From: Serratia symbiotica
Lineage (GTDB): Bacteria; Pseudomonadota; Gammaproteobacteria; Enterobacterales; Enterobacteriaceae
Direction: 5' to 3'
NCBI GenBank assembly: GCA_024160085.1
Contig: JAMDYG010000001.1
Coordinates: forward strand, 806,001 to 870,000
Length of the DNA stretch: 64,000 bases
Both the position numbers and the translations under genes were made by a program. Each line of letters begins with the position of its first letter. Positions within the stretch are counted from its first letter, which is position 1. The notes under the pieces were generated by a model. It was not told the origin of the DNA. It was given only the letters and a program-made list of their open reading frames with translations, and did no database searches. Shown here in pieces: positions 53,222 through 63,749 of this stretch.

Positions 53222-53650
53222 GTCAACTGAAACCGGATACTTTAAGCGATGCTTATACTCATCCTGGCTGATATTTCCCAGAGGCGATAATGGTGCCGAC
53301 GGCTGTGATAAAATAAGTGATAATCCATCACGATCACGTCCCGCGTTCCTTCACTCTAACTTTCTTAACGACGCTAGTTCACTCGTTCTGATTTTAGGCT
53401 ACGGAAAAATCTCTCCGTCAGCGCATCATCCAGACCGTTCCCTCCCACCGTGACTCATACTGCAAAAGATCCCATTTACCTGCCGTATTTTCCAGCGGCC
53501 GACGGTAAAACTCCGCTGCCGGTTTTCGGTACACCTTCGTCAACTACCGTAAGTAGCATTATTTTTCCGGTGAATATGCCTGGCAGCAGCGATTTGGCCA
53601 TTACAATAATGATTTTTAACGTGGCACAGAATTCTGAACACTCTTAAGTT
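53222..53650 (-). mobile_element. IS3-family OrfB 3' fragment, copy 1
   Basis: The minus strand reads DDALTERFFRSLKSERVN, a stop, and MDYHLFYHSRRHHYRLWEIS with NISPDEYKHR-type ending, which is the IS3 integrase C-terminus with the catalytic Glu context. Stops and slips interrupt it. About 430 bp and nearly the same unit recurs at 55366-55808. The rest of the IS is missing. Confidence 0.75.
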
Positions 53651-53911
53651 CACCGTGTGATTATGATCTTTTTACACTCCTGTATCTACGATTATTTCTT
53701 CCTTTTGCAACATTTTTCCTAAAGCTTTCCACTTCGCTACCGTTGCTCTCGTTAAGGTGTAAAACATGCTATAACCCGGCAGTTGCACAATTAGTACTCC
53801 TTACACTGCGCCGATAAAGCTACTGGTTAATGCGGGGGGACGTGCTGCGAGAAGTAACCCCTGCACGTCCGTTTTTAATGACTAAAAACTAAATGGATTC
53901 AGGATAGTTAC
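53651..53911. other. gap before the secreted-protein gene
   Basis: 260 bp without a gene. AGGA at 53901-53904 is a plausible ribosome site for the frame at 53912. No promoter box was assigned. Confidence 0.3.
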
Positions 53912-55230
53912 ATGAATAAGCAGTTAGTTTCTTTGTCCCTGCTTATTGCAGCATCAATGGTCTCACTTCCGACCTCAGCGGCAACAAATTCTATCTCTAA
54001 AACAGCCGCTGCGAAAATGTTCACTGTCCTTTCTGATGGATGCGGCATGCCAGCCATCACCTTTTTATTCCTTCCACATTAAATTTCTCGTCTGCCACAG
54101 TTAACAAACCTAATACTCTGTCTAGTGTTATCTATTCAATTGTCGCTTATCCAGTTTCATTGACTTACAAAGTACAACTCTGCTACTACCGCCCATATAC
54201 TGCCACACCATCCATGTGTAGGGGCTAACGAGTGGATCAACTTCGGGCCATACCTGATTTTAATAGTTTACCTTCGATAACGGAGCAGGAATAGAAATCA
54301 TGCACACCTAGTTCGCGACTTAAGCCTTCACGTCAGGAAAATATCACCTATACAACATATAGACATTAATCGCTAAGCGCCAAATAATTGTTTAAACAGG
54401 CTGGAGTGAACCAAATTATAAAAGTCGAAAAATAAACCAATGTTAGTAGCGATGTAAAAAGCACATTGGATAACGTTGCTAAAACAACTGGCTACCTGCC
54501 GCCTGCCATAGCAAGCCGTGCGACACTAGCACAATCAACCTTTTCAGGCCAAACAAAGATAAGTGGTCAGGGGCTGATGATCTCCCGTCTGTTTGGCAAC
54601 ACAAACACCATCCCTCCGGTGCAGACACAATTAACGAAATAAGCATCGGGCATGAATGCAGTGAACTTCCTGACCCAAGACGATCGCACAATATGTTGTC
54701 AGATATCTACGCGCAGGCACAAGATCAGGGAACTGACCTTCACTATGTAGACGATTTAGCTCGTTATTTGGGAAAATACAGGAAGTTTGGTAGCGAATCT
54801 AGTAACCTTAATACCGGTAATACCTATGATAAAGCCAAGTATAAACAAACAATTGAATTTACTCAAAAGGATGCGACTACCACCGCTTTACGCATTCTCA
54901 ATATTGGTAATGTTTCTCGCTCCGTACCGGATCCGGGCTTTCTGAAATATGAGCTTGATTCCGGTTACTCTTTTAGTCATAAAGCTAATTTCGAATATCT
55001 GGAGTCAATTGTGAACAACCCCAGTCAAAACAAAACTACTGCGTATCAGAGTCAAGCCGCTAAGTTCTCCACCTATGTAAGTCGTAAGTCAGGGACAGAA
55101 TAATTTTATTGTTAACACCGCCAGTGAGGTAACTTTTAAAGCTGATGAGACGGATGTAATCAATAAAGATGGTGTGTTCTATGTAACAGAAACCGGAAAA
55201 AACATGGTTTCCGCTTGGAAGATAAAGACG
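53912..55230 (+). pseudogene. secreted protein of unknown family, degraded
   Basis: MNKQLVSLSLLIAASMVSLP then TSAATNS is a clear Sec signal peptide. The frame is lost after LSDGCGMPAI (near 54050). Protein-like stretches in several frames follow: LDNVAKTTGYLPPAIASRAT, SGQGLMISRLFGNTNTIPPV and the longest, 54693-55103 (MLSDIYAQAQDQGTDLHYVD, YDKAKYKQTIEFTQKDATTT). The tail TASEVTFKADETDVINKDGV and FYVTETGKNMV ends near 55230. Total about 430 residues. I do not recognise a domain. It lies between two IS3 fragments, which suggests horizontal arrival. Confidence 0.55.
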
Positions 55231-55365
55231 TAGTGCAGGATAATGGATTTCCATTGATTGTCTCCCATCCTAAGACGCTAACTAGGTTATTAGATCATGT
55301 ATTCAAGATATTGATCATTTGGTAAAATCGTTCTTTTACAGAGAGCATGTGATGGCTAATTTTGA

Positions 55366-55808
55366 CGTGTAACGGTTAACTCAAACGGGATACTTTTTCA
55401 GATATATTCTTTAAGCGATGCTCATACTACTCATCCGGACTGATATTTCCCAGGCGATAATGACGCTGACGGCTATGATAAAATAAGAGGTAATCCATCA
55501 CGTCCCGCGCCCCTGCACACCGACTTTCTTAACGACGCCAGTTCATTCGATCTGATTTCAGGCTACGAAAAAATCTTTCCGTCAGCGCATTATCCAGGCA
55601 GTTCCCACCGCGCCTCATACTGCAAAAAATACCTTTCACATGTGGGATTTTCCAGCGGCCAAGGGTAAAACCCTGCGCTCGGCGTTCAGTACAACATTAG
55701 TCTACTACCATCATAAGTAACATCTTTTTCCCGGTGAATATGTCTGGCTGCGGAGATTAGACCATTACAGTAATGATTTTTAACGTGACACAGAATTCTA
55801 AACGCTCT
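55366..55808 (-). mobile_element. IS3-family OrfB 3' fragment, copy 2
   Basis: Same orientation and same limits as copy 1, from a GGGATAC-type end to CAGAATTCTAAACGCTCTC. DALTERFFRSLKSDRMNWRR-like text is interrupted by stops. It carries about 13 extra bases near 55405. Similarity to copy 1 is roughly 80% by eye. Confidence 0.75.
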
Positions 55809-56114
55809 CAATTATTCAGCACAGAACTGATATTTACTGATAAAAGCGACATACAAAAGCAACCATAGCGCATGAGATGATGACAAAATGAGAGAGCATG
55901 ACGTTACTTGGATAATAATGCTGATGGGAAAGGGAAGTCGTTGAAGGTGTGAGAGATCGGCGGAAGCGAACCCGCCTCCTATTCGAGAGTTGACGATACT
56001 TAACTTATTGATTTATATTGCTATTATGAGGTAGTTAAATTACCGCTACCGGATCTGATAGCACTTTGTTAGCAGCCTGAGGCGCAGCCATATGCCCTTT
56101 TTACTGGCGGAAAA
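55809..56114. other. noncoding stretch after IS fragment
   Basis: About 300 bp with no recognised gene. Short GC-rich block near 55945-55985 (GATCGGCGGAAGCG) precedes AT-rich sequence. Confidence 0.4.
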
Positions 56115-56605
56115 TCAGGTGTATTTCACCGTCAGGGTTGCGCTGCCGAGGTGGTGGAAGTGCACATTAAAGCCCACCATCGCCCTGCTACTACCTTTAT
56201 TTACTTCAATGCTATCTACATCTAAACGCATGTATGATGAACTGATAACGGTGGCTCTCGCCCTGCGGGGGTGCTGCGCCGCCGTAATCGGTTGAACCGA
56301 AGTAAGTACAGGTTTGAATGGCACCGCGGCTGGCAGCGAAGCCTTACCGGAACCCGCACCTTGCAGTAATTCACGCGTGTTCTGCGGAATATTGGCTACC
56401 ACCAGTGCCACCAGCCGGAACCGGTTGGGGCATCGGGATCGTAAAGGGTGATCACGAAGCTTTTGCTGACTTCCGGTACGCCATCCCAGGCCAGTTGTAG
56501 CGATAGGTTGCCGCCGTAGTAGCCCATGCCATTGAATACCTGTTACGCGGGCATTTTTGCGCCGTCTTGCAACTCGTTGCTGTATAAGTGAAAAGCTATA
56601 AAGAT
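56115..56605 (-). pseudogene. ybhB: Raf-kinase-inhibitor-like protein YbhB, broken
   Basis: PEBP-family protein of unknown bacterial role, normally divergent from or next to bio[35 protein letters not shown] and [20 protein letters not shown] match the family. A TAA precedes QVFNGMG and frame changes lie near 56415 and 56320. The end DSIEVNKGSSRAMVGFNVHF is in yet another frame. The start is not identifiable. Confidence 0.85.
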
Positions 56606-56720
56606 CTCCAGTTGTCGGTAAGAATGAAGCTTTTAAGTTAGGTCGTTTGGCTAGAACAATGCAAGTCCATCGTCGGCAATAGGCTATAGTTGCCGGTTAT
56701 CGGCAGCCTAATCTATTGCT

Positions 56721-57995
56721 TCAGCGCACTGCGGCTGCTACCGCCGCAGTCAGACGGCTAAGCGGCTCCGGCTCGATAATGTAGGGGGGCATCAGATAAA
56801 TCAGCGTGCCGAACGGCCGCAGCCACACTCCGCGCTCGACGAATTCGCGCTGTAACTGCGCTACATCTATCGGTTCGCGCATTTCCACCACTCCAATGGC
56901 CCCTAACACCCGTACATCCGCCACTTTTGGCTGTGCAGCTAAGGGCAACAACTGCTGTTTAAGCTGCGTTTCGATAGCTTTTACCTGTGCCTGCCAGCGA
57001 TTTTCTGCCAGTAGCGTCAAGCTGGCTTCAGCCACCGCACAGGCCAGCGGGTTGCCCATAAAGGTTGGCCCATGCATAAAGCAGCCAGCGGCACCTTTGC
57101 TGATGGTGTCCGCGACCTGGCGGCTAGTCAGGGTGGCGGAAAGCGTCATGTAGCCGCCAGTCAGCGCTTTGCCCAAGCAGAGAATGTCCGGCACCACCCC
57201 GGCATGCTCACAGGCAAATAGCTTGCCGGTACGGCCAAAGCCGGTGGCTATCTCATCGGCTATCAGCAGTACCTGATAATGGTCGCATAGTTCGCGTACC
57301 CGCTTGAGGTAGGTTGGGTGATAGATACGCATACCGCCAGCGCCTTGTACTATAGGTTCGAGGATCACTGCGGCCACCTCGTCAGCGTGCTGTTGCAGCA
57401 ACGCGTCTAACGGCGTAATGTCTTGTTCATTCCACTCTTCATCGAAGCGGCACGGCGGCGCAGGGACAAACAAATTCTGGGCGAGGAAGCCCTGATACAA
57501 GAGGTGCATCGAGTTGTCGGGATCGCACACCGACATCGCGCCAAAGGTATCGCCATGATAACCGTGGCGCATGGTCAGCATATGATGCCGCCGTTTTCCG
57601 CGTGCCAGCCAGTATTGCAGCGCCATCTTCAACGCCACTTCTACTGCCACTGAACCTGAGTCCGCCAAAAATACGCATTGCAACGCCTGCGGCGTCATCG
57701 CCACCAGCCTACGGCATAGCGAAATGGCAGCAGGGTGGGTAATACCGCCGAACATCACATGCGACATTTTCTCTAACTGCTGTGTGGCAGCCAGGTTCAA
57801 CTGTGGGTGGTTATAACCGTGGATCGCCGCCCACCAGGAGGACATGCCATCTACTAGACGCCGCCCATCAGCCAGATGCAACTCAACGCCAGCGGCTGCT
57901 TCAACAGGATAGCAGGGCAATGGATGGCTCATAGAGGTGTAGGGGTGCCAGATATGGTACTGGTCGAACGCCAAGTCAGACTGGGTGACAGACAT
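56721..57995 (-). CDS. bioA: 7,8-diaminopelargonate synthase BioA
   Basis: PLP aminotransferase that uses S-adenosylmethionine to turn KAPA into DAPA. Starting at 57995 ([20 protein letters not shown]) gives 424 residues, near the usual 429. [79 protein letters not shown] and the PLP-lysine segment [18 protein letters not shown] are all intact. A GTG at 58040 would place the operator inside the gene and is less likely. Transcribed away from bioB. Confidence 0.94.
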   Translation of the reverse strand: MSVTQSDLAFDQYHIWHPYTSMSHPLPCYPVEAAAGVELHLADGRRLVDGMSSWWAAIHGYNHPQLNLAATQQLEKMSHVMFGGITHPAAISLCRRLVAMTPQALQCVFLADSGSVAVEVALKMALQYWLARGKRRHHMLTMRHGYHGDTFGAMSVCDPDNSMHLLYQGFLAQNLFVPAPPCRFDEEWNEQDITPLDALLQQHADEVAAVILEPIVQGAGGMRIYHPTYLKRVRELCDHYQVLLIADEIATGFGRTGKLFACEHAGVVPDILCLGKALTGGYMTLSATLTSRQVADTISKGAAGCFMHGPTFMGNPLACAVAEASLTLLAENRWQAQVKAIETQLKQQLLPLAAQPKVADVRVLGAIGVVEMREPIDVAQLQREFVERGVWLRPFGTLIYLMPPYIIEPEPLSRLTAAVAAAVR

Positions 57996-57997
57996 GA

Positions 57998-58031
57998 TTG
58001 TAAACCAATTTGAATTAAGAATAGTTGACAG
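57998..58031. promoter_or_regulatory. BirA operator between bioA and bioB
   Basis: TTGTAAACC (57998-58006), a 16-bp spacer, then AGTTGACAG, which agrees with GGTTTACAA at 6 of 9 positions. Arm and spacer length match the biotin operator. One arm is perfect, the other weakened. Only 2 bp separate it from the bioA start. Confidence 0.75.
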
Positions 58032-58084
58032 TATATCCACAATATTTACACTGAAGACACTTTATTCGTTTTGGAGACGCCATA

Positions 58085-59078
58085 ATGGCCGACCGCATTC
58101 ACTGGACAGTGGGTCTTGCCCATGCCCTTGTTTGATAAACCGTTGCTTGAGATGTTATTTGAGGCGCAGACAGTACACCGCCAGCACTTTGATCAGCGCC
58201 AGGTTCAGGTCAGCACGTTGCTATCGATCAAGACGGGAGCCTTCCCAGAAGATTGCAAATATTGCCTGCAAGGCTCGAGCGATAAAACCGGCCTGGAGTC
58301 AAAACGTTTGATGCAGGTGGCTCAGGTGTTGGAGGCCGCTCGCAAGGCCAAGGCGGCTGGTTCTACCCGCTTCTGTATGGGGGCTGCATGGAAAAACCCC
58401 CATGAGCGCGATGTGCCGTATTTGCAGCAAATGGTACAGGGGGTGAAAGCGTTGGGGATGGAAACCTGTATGATGCTGAGCATGCTGGATGGTAGCCAGG
58501 ATGAACGGCTGGCGCAGGCCGGGCTAGATTATTGCAACCATAACCTTGACACCTCTCCGGAGTTTTACGACAGTATCGTCACTACCCGTAGCTATCAAGA
58601 ACACTTGGATACGCTGGATAAGGTGCGTGATGCGGGCATTAAAGTGTGCTCCGGTGGTATTGTCAGATTGGGCGATATAGCACACGATCGCGCCGGGCTG
58701 CTGGTGCAACTGGCTAACCTGCCAAAGCCACCGGAGAGCGTACCGATCAGCATACTGGTGAAAGTGAAATGTACTCCACTGGCGGACAACGAGGACATCG
58801 ATCCGTTCGATTTTATCTGTATCATTGCGGTGGCTGGCATCATGACGCTCGCTTCCTACGCGCGTCTCTCTGCGGTGCGCGAACAGATGAACGAACGTAC
58901 TCAGGCAATGTGCTTTATGGCTGGAGCCAACTCGATCTTCTACGGCTGCAAGCTGTTGACTATGTCTAACCCGGAAGAAGACAAGAATCTGCGGTTATTC
59001 CGCAAGCTGGGGCTGAATCCGCAACAGACTGCCACCGAGTACGGCAACAATCAGCAACAGCAAATATTGACTGAGTAA
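58085..59078 (+). pseudogene. bioB: biotin synthase BioB, inactivated
   Basis: Radical-SAM enzyme converting dethiobiotin to biotin. [10 protein letters not shown] starts at 58085 but is frameshifted against the rest, which begins near 58116 ([20 protein letters not shown]). The radical-SAM motif reads [10 protein letters not shown]; family members have GACPEDCKYC, so the first 4Fe-4S cysteine is Phe. Other unusual changes: DYCNHN for DYYNHN, GGIVRLG for [17 protein letters not shown] for VKVKGTPLAD. It stops after QQQQILTE, about 20 residues early. The C97, C128 and C188 equivalents remain. Almost certainly inactive. Confidence 0.9.
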
Positions 59079-59081
59079 CTG

Positions 59082-59528
59082 ATGCATGCTGATAACGCTC
59101 AATTTTACAATGCGAAGTTTCTATTGGTAAAACCCTGTGCAGGGCAGCAGTTGGCGGTGACTGAAAGGGTGTTCAGCATGGACGGCGATCGTGCACCGTT
59201 GGCGGCGCTACAGCGCATTCAGCAGGGCGACGCATTACACGCCCGGTTGTAGGACAACATCCGGCGCTTTCGCCAAGGGGTAGCAGCTCAGTTATCATTG
59301 GCGCTGAAAGCGTCCGATACCGCTACCCAGATGCTGTGGGTGGGTAATAATCAGCGCACCATCGATCTGGCGCGGCATTTGCGTGAGCATGGCCTGTGGA
59401 TGAACGCCATCCGCCCGCCCAAGGAGCAACCGGGTAGCGCACGTATGCGCATAACCCTGACCGCTGCCCACCCCAGCCATAGGATATTGATCGCCTACTG
59501 GAGGGTCTTGCATGGCGTCAACGTTTAA
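59082..59528 (+). pseudogene. bioF: 8-amino-7-oxononanoate synthase BioF, two pieces
   Basis: [20 protein letters not shown] and [20 protein letters not shown] are internal BioF sequence, so about 150 N-terminal residues are missing. It jumps to [24 protein letters not shown] and the C-terminal AIRPPKEQPGSARMRITLTA. The jump removes about 100 residues including the PLP-binding lysine region. The end LHGVNV overlaps bioC. Confidence 0.92.
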
Positions 59529-59847
59529 GTGGGTGAACAAGCAGGCAGTGGCATCGGCCTTCAGTCTGGCAGCTGGCAGCTATGATGCGCAGGCGGCGGC
59601 TATTGATGTTGCCTGCGCGGGCTACCTACATTATCTTGAGGCGCAATGGAGAACCTTGAACTACCCGGATATAATGTCACTGATGCGCTCACTGAAGGGC
59701 ATCGATGTGATGCACTTGCATCAAGGGCGCGAAAGCAGGCTGATGTCACGCCGACAGTTTGCTGCATTGCAAGCGGCCTATCCGCGCCTTCAGGGGCAAT
59801 TCCCGCTTAGTTATCATCTCATATATGGTGTGATTTACCGTGATTAA
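59512..59847 (+). pseudogene. bioC: malonyl-ACP methyltransferase BioC with in-frame internal deletion
   Basis: BioC starts the pimelate moiety of biotin. Only 111 residues remain instead of about 250. The N-terminal VNKQAVASAFSLAAGSYDAQ joins in frame to MSLMRSLKGIDVMHLHQGRE and QFPLSYHLIYGVIYRD, the authentic C-terminus. The whole SAM-binding Rossmann domain (DAGCGPG-type motif) is deleted. The frame is open, but no methyltransferase activity can be expected. It overlaps bioF and bioD as in an operon. Confidence 0.93.
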
Positions 59848-60514
59848 ACGTTACTTCGTCACCGGTACCGACACCGAAGTGGGAAAAACCGTGGCCAGTC
59901 GTGCGCTGCTACAAGCAGCTAACCGGGCGGGTTACCGCAGTGCTGGATACAAGCCGGTAGCCTCTGGCAGTGTAATGACCGCCGAGGGATGGCGCAATGG
60001 TGATGCGCTGGCGCTACAGGCCAACAGCAGCATGGCACTAAGCTACGACGAAGTTAATCCTTACGTTTTTACCGAACCAACCTCGCCACATATCATCAGC
60101 GCCGCTGAAGGTCGGCCAATCGAACTGGCGCGGCTTTCCGCTGGTTTACGCCATCTGGAACTGCGGGCCAACTGGCTGCTAGTTGAAGGCGCGGGGGGAT
60201 GGTTCACGCCGTTGTCGCTGCAATATACTTTCGCTGACTGGGTACGTAGGGAACAACTGCCCGTGATTTTGGTTGTGGGTGTCAAGTTGGGTTGCATCAA
60301 TCACGCGTTGCTGAGTGCGCAGGCGATTTGGCAAGCGGGTTTGCCGTTGGTTGGCTGGATCGCTAACGATGTCATTGTGCCAGGAAAGTGGCATGAGGAA
60401 TACCTGGCAACGTTGTGCCATATGCTATCAGCGCCGTTGCTGGGTGAGATCCCCCATTTGCCTGATGTTGAGCGCCAGACTATAAGGCTGTATTTAGATA
60501 TCAGCCAGTTGTAA
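59840..60514 (+). CDS. bioD: dethiobiotin synthetase BioD
   Basis: Closes the ureido ring of dethiobiotin using ATP and CO2. 224 residues, the usual length, GTG start inside the bioC end. P-loop GTDTEVGKTVASRALL, catalytic GYKPVASGS, EPTSPHIISAAEGRPIE, LVEGAGGWFTPLS and VVGVKLGCINHALLSAQAIW are intact. It precedes uvrB as in E. coli. Confidence 0.95.
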   Translation: MIKRYFVTGTDTEVGKTVASRALLQAANRAGYRSAGYKPVASGSVMTAEGWRNGDALALQANSSMALSYDEVNPYVFTEPTSPHIISAAEGRPIELARLSAGLRHLELRANWLLVEGAGGWFTPLSLQYTFADWVRREQLPVILVVGVKLGCINHALLSAQAIWQAGLPLVGWIANDVIVPGKWHEEYLATLCHMLSAPLLGEIPHLPDVERQTIRLYLDISQL

Positions 60515-60896
60515 TCCTGCTGGGGCAGCCTGGGTTTCCTCATTGAATTGCCAGAACAGCATTGCTCAATGGCTCAATGGGGTTCCCTAGGGGGGATATA
60601 TCCTAGCGCGCTGCTGATGTTCGCCGGATGTTGGGGGGCAATAGGGCAGGAAACGTTAACGCGGATACGGCCTGCACACTTCCCAAGTTGTACGCATCAT
60701 TATTAGGCAAACGATTTGGCTGCTTGCAACCTACCACTGTACAGGGCTTGAAATGACTTCACAATAGTGATTTTTAGCATTAATTGGCATAAAAAAAGGA
60801 TATTTTTATAAAAAATGACTAAAAAGGTCGTTTAGCTGTTCGGAAAAGTGAAAAATAATATTTCTGCAACTCCCGTCATGGACGGGATGATAGGAG
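60515..60896. other. bioD downstream region
   Basis: About 380 bp with no recognised gene. The sequence is T-rich near 60780-60820, including a poly-A/T stretch AAAAAAAGGATATTTTTATA. Confidence 0.35.
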
Positions 60897-60919
60897 TTAT
60901 CCACTATTCCTATGGACAA
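60897..60919. promoter_or_regulatory. paired DnaA-box-like sites upstream of uvrB
   Basis: TTATCCACT (8 of 9 to TTATCCACA) and, 5 bp further, TATGGACAA, which is 7 of 9 in the inverted sense. DnaA boxes upstream of uvrB are known in E. coli. A short frame, 60848-61108, crosses this spot but shows no family and is not called. Confidence 0.5.
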
Positions 60920-61223
60920 CCATGTGTATTAGCTTTAGAAAAGCGGCGTAAAGTGAGAGGGGACGCGGGTTTTATACGCTTTGCCGCCATTCTCGGCTTT
61001 TTAATTAAGTTATTATATATAAACTTATTATTTAAAATCAAGCTACTGACTATTGATCGGATTTTTATGTGTGTGTTATACCTTAGAACTATAAATAGGG
61101 TAATTTGAGATAAATTCTATAGATAAATCTATCACTAATACCAAAAACGTTATGGCAGGATCACGCTAATGAGGGTAGCCACTCCGGGCTGATGCACGCT
61201 AAAGTGGCAACTTCCGCTCGAGT

Positions 61224-61239
61224 CTGGTTTTATACCCAG
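61224..61239. promoter_or_regulatory. LexA box of uvrB
   Basis: CTGGTTTTATACCCAG: CTG-N10-CAG spacing exactly, flanked by AGT on the left and TAA on the right. It resembles the E. coli uvrB SOS box, CTGTTTTTTTATCCAG. About 115 bp before the uvrB ATG. Confidence 0.8.
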
Positions 61240-61355
61240 TAACATAAGCACTGGCGTAAATTACCGCCGCTTTCCATACTCAACAGGGTATGGTCACTCG
61301 GAACCTCCCCCGACGGTCACTTGTCCGCGTATATCTCCACAAGGCAGCCGAAGCA

Positions 61356-63371
61356 ATGAGTAAAATTTTCAAACTTCATGCGGATTTCAAACCGGCTGGC
61401 GATCAACCGGAGGCAATCAGTAAACTAGAAGCGGGGCTGGAAGATGGCCTGGCTCACCAGACGCTATTGGGGGTCACTGGTTCAGGCAAAACCTTTACTA
61501 TCGCTAATGTGATCGCCGATCTTAATCGGCCCACCATGGTGCTGGCACCCAACAAGACGCTGGCAGCGCAGTTATACGGTGAGATGAAAGGGTTCTTTCC
61601 TGAAAATGCGGTGGAGTATTTTGTTTCTTACTACGACTACTACCAGCCAGAAGCTTACGTACCCAGTTCCGATACCTTTATCGAAAAAGATACCTCGGTG
61701 AACGAACACATCGAACAAATGCGGCTTTCCGCCACTAAGGCGTTACTTGAACGCCGTGACGTGGTGGTAGTGGCTTCCGTCTCGGCGATCTACGGCCTTG
61801 GCGATCCAGATCTGTACCTAAAGATGATGCTGCGCCTGAACCAAGGTATGATCATCGATCAGCGCGCCATCTTACGCCGGCTGGCAGAATTACAGTACAG
61901 CCGTAACGATCAGGCTTTCCAACGTGCCACCTTCCGCGTGCGCGGCGAGGTGATTGACATCTTTCCAGCAGAGTCGGGCGATCTGGCGCTGCGCGTTGAA
62001 TTGTTCGACGATGAGGTGGAACGATTGTCGCTGTTTGATCCGCTCACTGGGCAGATCGAACAGGTGGTGCCGCGTTTTACTATTTACCCCAAGTCACACT
62101 ATGTAACGCCGCGCACGCGGATACTCCAGGCGATGGAGGAAATCAAAGCCGAATTGGCCGAGCGTCGCCAAGTGCTGTTGGCTAACAACAAGCTGCTAGA
62201 AGAACAGCGCTTAAGCCAACGTACTCAGTTTGATCTAGAAATGATGAATGAACTGGGTTACTGCCCAGGCATTGAAAACTATTCGCTCTACCTGTCCGGG
62301 CGCAGAGCAGGTGCGCCGCCGCCGACGCTATTTGACTACCTGCCAACAGACGGCCTGTTGGTGGTGGATGAATCTCACGTCACTATCCCGCAGATTGGTG
62401 GCATGTTCAAAGGCGATCGTTCGCGCAAGGAAACCCTGGTGGAATACGGTTTCAGGTTGCCGTCGGCGCTGGATAACCGCCCTCTGCGCTTTGAAGAGTT
62501 TGAGGCGCTGGCACCGCAGATCCTGTATGTATCCGCCACGCCAGGTAAATATGAGCTGGAGAAATCCGGTGGTGATCTTATCGATCAGGTGGTGCGCCCC
62601 ACTGGGCTGCTGGATCCGGAAGTGGAAGTGCGCCCGGTTACCACCCAAGTGGATGATTTACTCTCGGAGATCCGCAAACGGGTAGCGCTCAACGAGCGTG
62701 TGCTGGTAACCACGTTTACCAAGCGCATGGCAGAAGACCTGACCGACTACCTGGAGGAACACGGTGAACGCGTACGCTACCTGCACTCAGATATTGATAC
62801 CGTGGAACGCGTTGAAATCATTCGTGACCTGCGCCTGGGTGAATTTGACGTGCTGGTGGGCATCAACCTGTTGCGTGAGGGGCTGGACATGCCTGAAGTG
62901 TCTCTGGTAGCAATTTTGGACGCAGACAAAGAAGGCTTCCTGCGCTCTGAACGCTCATTGATCCAGACTATCGGCCGTGCGGCGCGTAACCTCAATGGTA
63001 AAGCGATCCTGTACGGTGACCGCATCACTGACTCGATGGCTAAAGCGATCGGTGAAACCGAGCGGCGGCGCATTAAGCAGCAGGCGTACAACGCAGAAAA
63101 CAACATTGTGCCGCAGGGGCTGAATAAGAAGATTGGCGATATCCTGCAACTGTGCCAGCAGCCAGGCAAGCGTCACAAGGGTAAAGGTAAAAGCCAGGCC
63201 AGCGAAAACCACGCTCAGTACCAAAGCCTTACGACAGCAGCGCTGGAGCACAAAATCAGTGAGCTGGAAGCGCAGATGTACAGCCATGCGCAAAACCTGG
63301 AGTTCGAGCAGGCCAGCGCATTGCGTGACAAAATCCACCACCTGTGCAAGCAATTTATCGCCCGTTCGTGA
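61356..63371 (+). CDS. uvrB: excinuclease ABC subunit B (UvrB)
   Basis: Damage-verifying helicase-like subunit of nucleotide excision repair. The start at 61356 ([20 protein letters not shown]) gives 671 residues; the longer frame from 61290 has no family support. Walker A is [12 protein letters not shown], the beta-hairpin [20 protein letters not shown], Walker [20 protein letters not shown]. Motifs V/VI are [20 protein letters not shown] and [19 protein letters not shown], and the C-terminal UVR domain is at about residues 630-667. Intact and SOS-regulated by sequence. Confidence 0.97.
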   Translation: MSKIFKLHADFKPAGDQPEAISKLEAGLEDGLAHQTLLGVTGSGKTFTIANVIADLNRPTMVLAPNKTLAAQLYGEMKGFFPENAVEYFVSYYDYYQPEAYVPSSDTFIEKDTSVNEHIEQMRLSATKALLERRDVVVVASVSAIYGLGDPDLYLKMMLRLNQGMIIDQRAILRRLAELQYSRNDQAFQRATFRVRGEVIDIFPAESGDLALRVELFDDEVERLSLFDPLTGQIEQVVPRFTIYPKSHYVTPRTRILQAMEEIKAELAERRQVLLANNKLLEEQRLSQRTQFDLEMMNELGYCPGIENYSLYLSGRRAGAPPPTLFDYLPTDGLLVVDESHVTIPQIGGMFKGDRSRKETLVEYGFRLPSALDNRPLRFEEFEALAPQILYVSATPGKYELEKSGGDLIDQVVRPTGLLDPEVEVRPVTTQVDDLLSEIRKRVALNERVLVTTFTKRMAEDLTDYLEEHGERVRYLHSDIDTVERVEIIRDLRLGEFDVLVGINLLREGLDMPEVSLVAILDADKEGFLRSERSLIQTIGRAARNLNGKAILYGDRITDSMAKAIGETERRRIKQQAYNAENNIVPQGLNKKIGDILQLCQQPGKRHKGKGKSQASENHAQYQSLTTAALEHKISELEAQMYSHAQNLEFEQASALRDKIHHLCKQFIARS

Positions 63372-63483
63372 CAGCTATGCGTCAGCGGTTGCCTTTGTAC
63401 TGTACGGGTAACGAAATTTCTTATCGCACCTAGCAAAGTTGATGTAAGGTATGCGGCTTATTTTACAACGACGAGCATCGACC

Positions 63484-63715
63484 ATGACTTCATATCTGTC
63501 CAAAGATCCGTTGCATGGCTTTACTCTGGAACAACTGTTGAACAAACTGGTGGAAAGCTATGGCTAGGCCAGGGGGCTGGCTAAGCGCATTCGTATCAAT
63601 TGATTCAGAAGCGATCTGAGCATCAAATCCAGCCTGAAGTTTCTGCGCCGTACCCCCTTGGGAGCGCCAGCAAATGGAAGATCCTTTATATCGATATGCT
63701 CAGTCGATCCTCTAG
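63484..63715 (+). pseudogene. VF530-family small protein (DUF2132), broken
   Basis: MTSYLSKDPLHGFTLEQLLN followed by KLVESYG and TAG, where Trp is usual (YGW). After it ARGLAKRIRIN, TGA, FRSDLSIKSSLKFLRRTP, then a slip at CCCCC before WERQQMED. The family is a ~70-residue DNA-binding fold. Three lesions. Confidence 0.85.
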
Positions 63716-63749
63716 CGACAATCCCTGGCTGCGTGGGCACGACGGCACA

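Noticed and set aside
53222-55808. A functional composite transposon carrying the secreted-protein gene
   Set aside because: Both IS3 pieces are 3' fragments without full transposase, and the cargo is frameshifted. Only remnants can be claimed.
60848-61108. An 86-residue ORF upstream of uvrB
   Set aside because: Low-complexity hydrophobic end, no family, overlaps the DnaA-like sites. Treated as chance.
61290-61355. A longer UvrB with 22 extra N-terminal residues
   Set aside because: The family starts at [18 protein letters not shown]; upstream residues have no counterpart.
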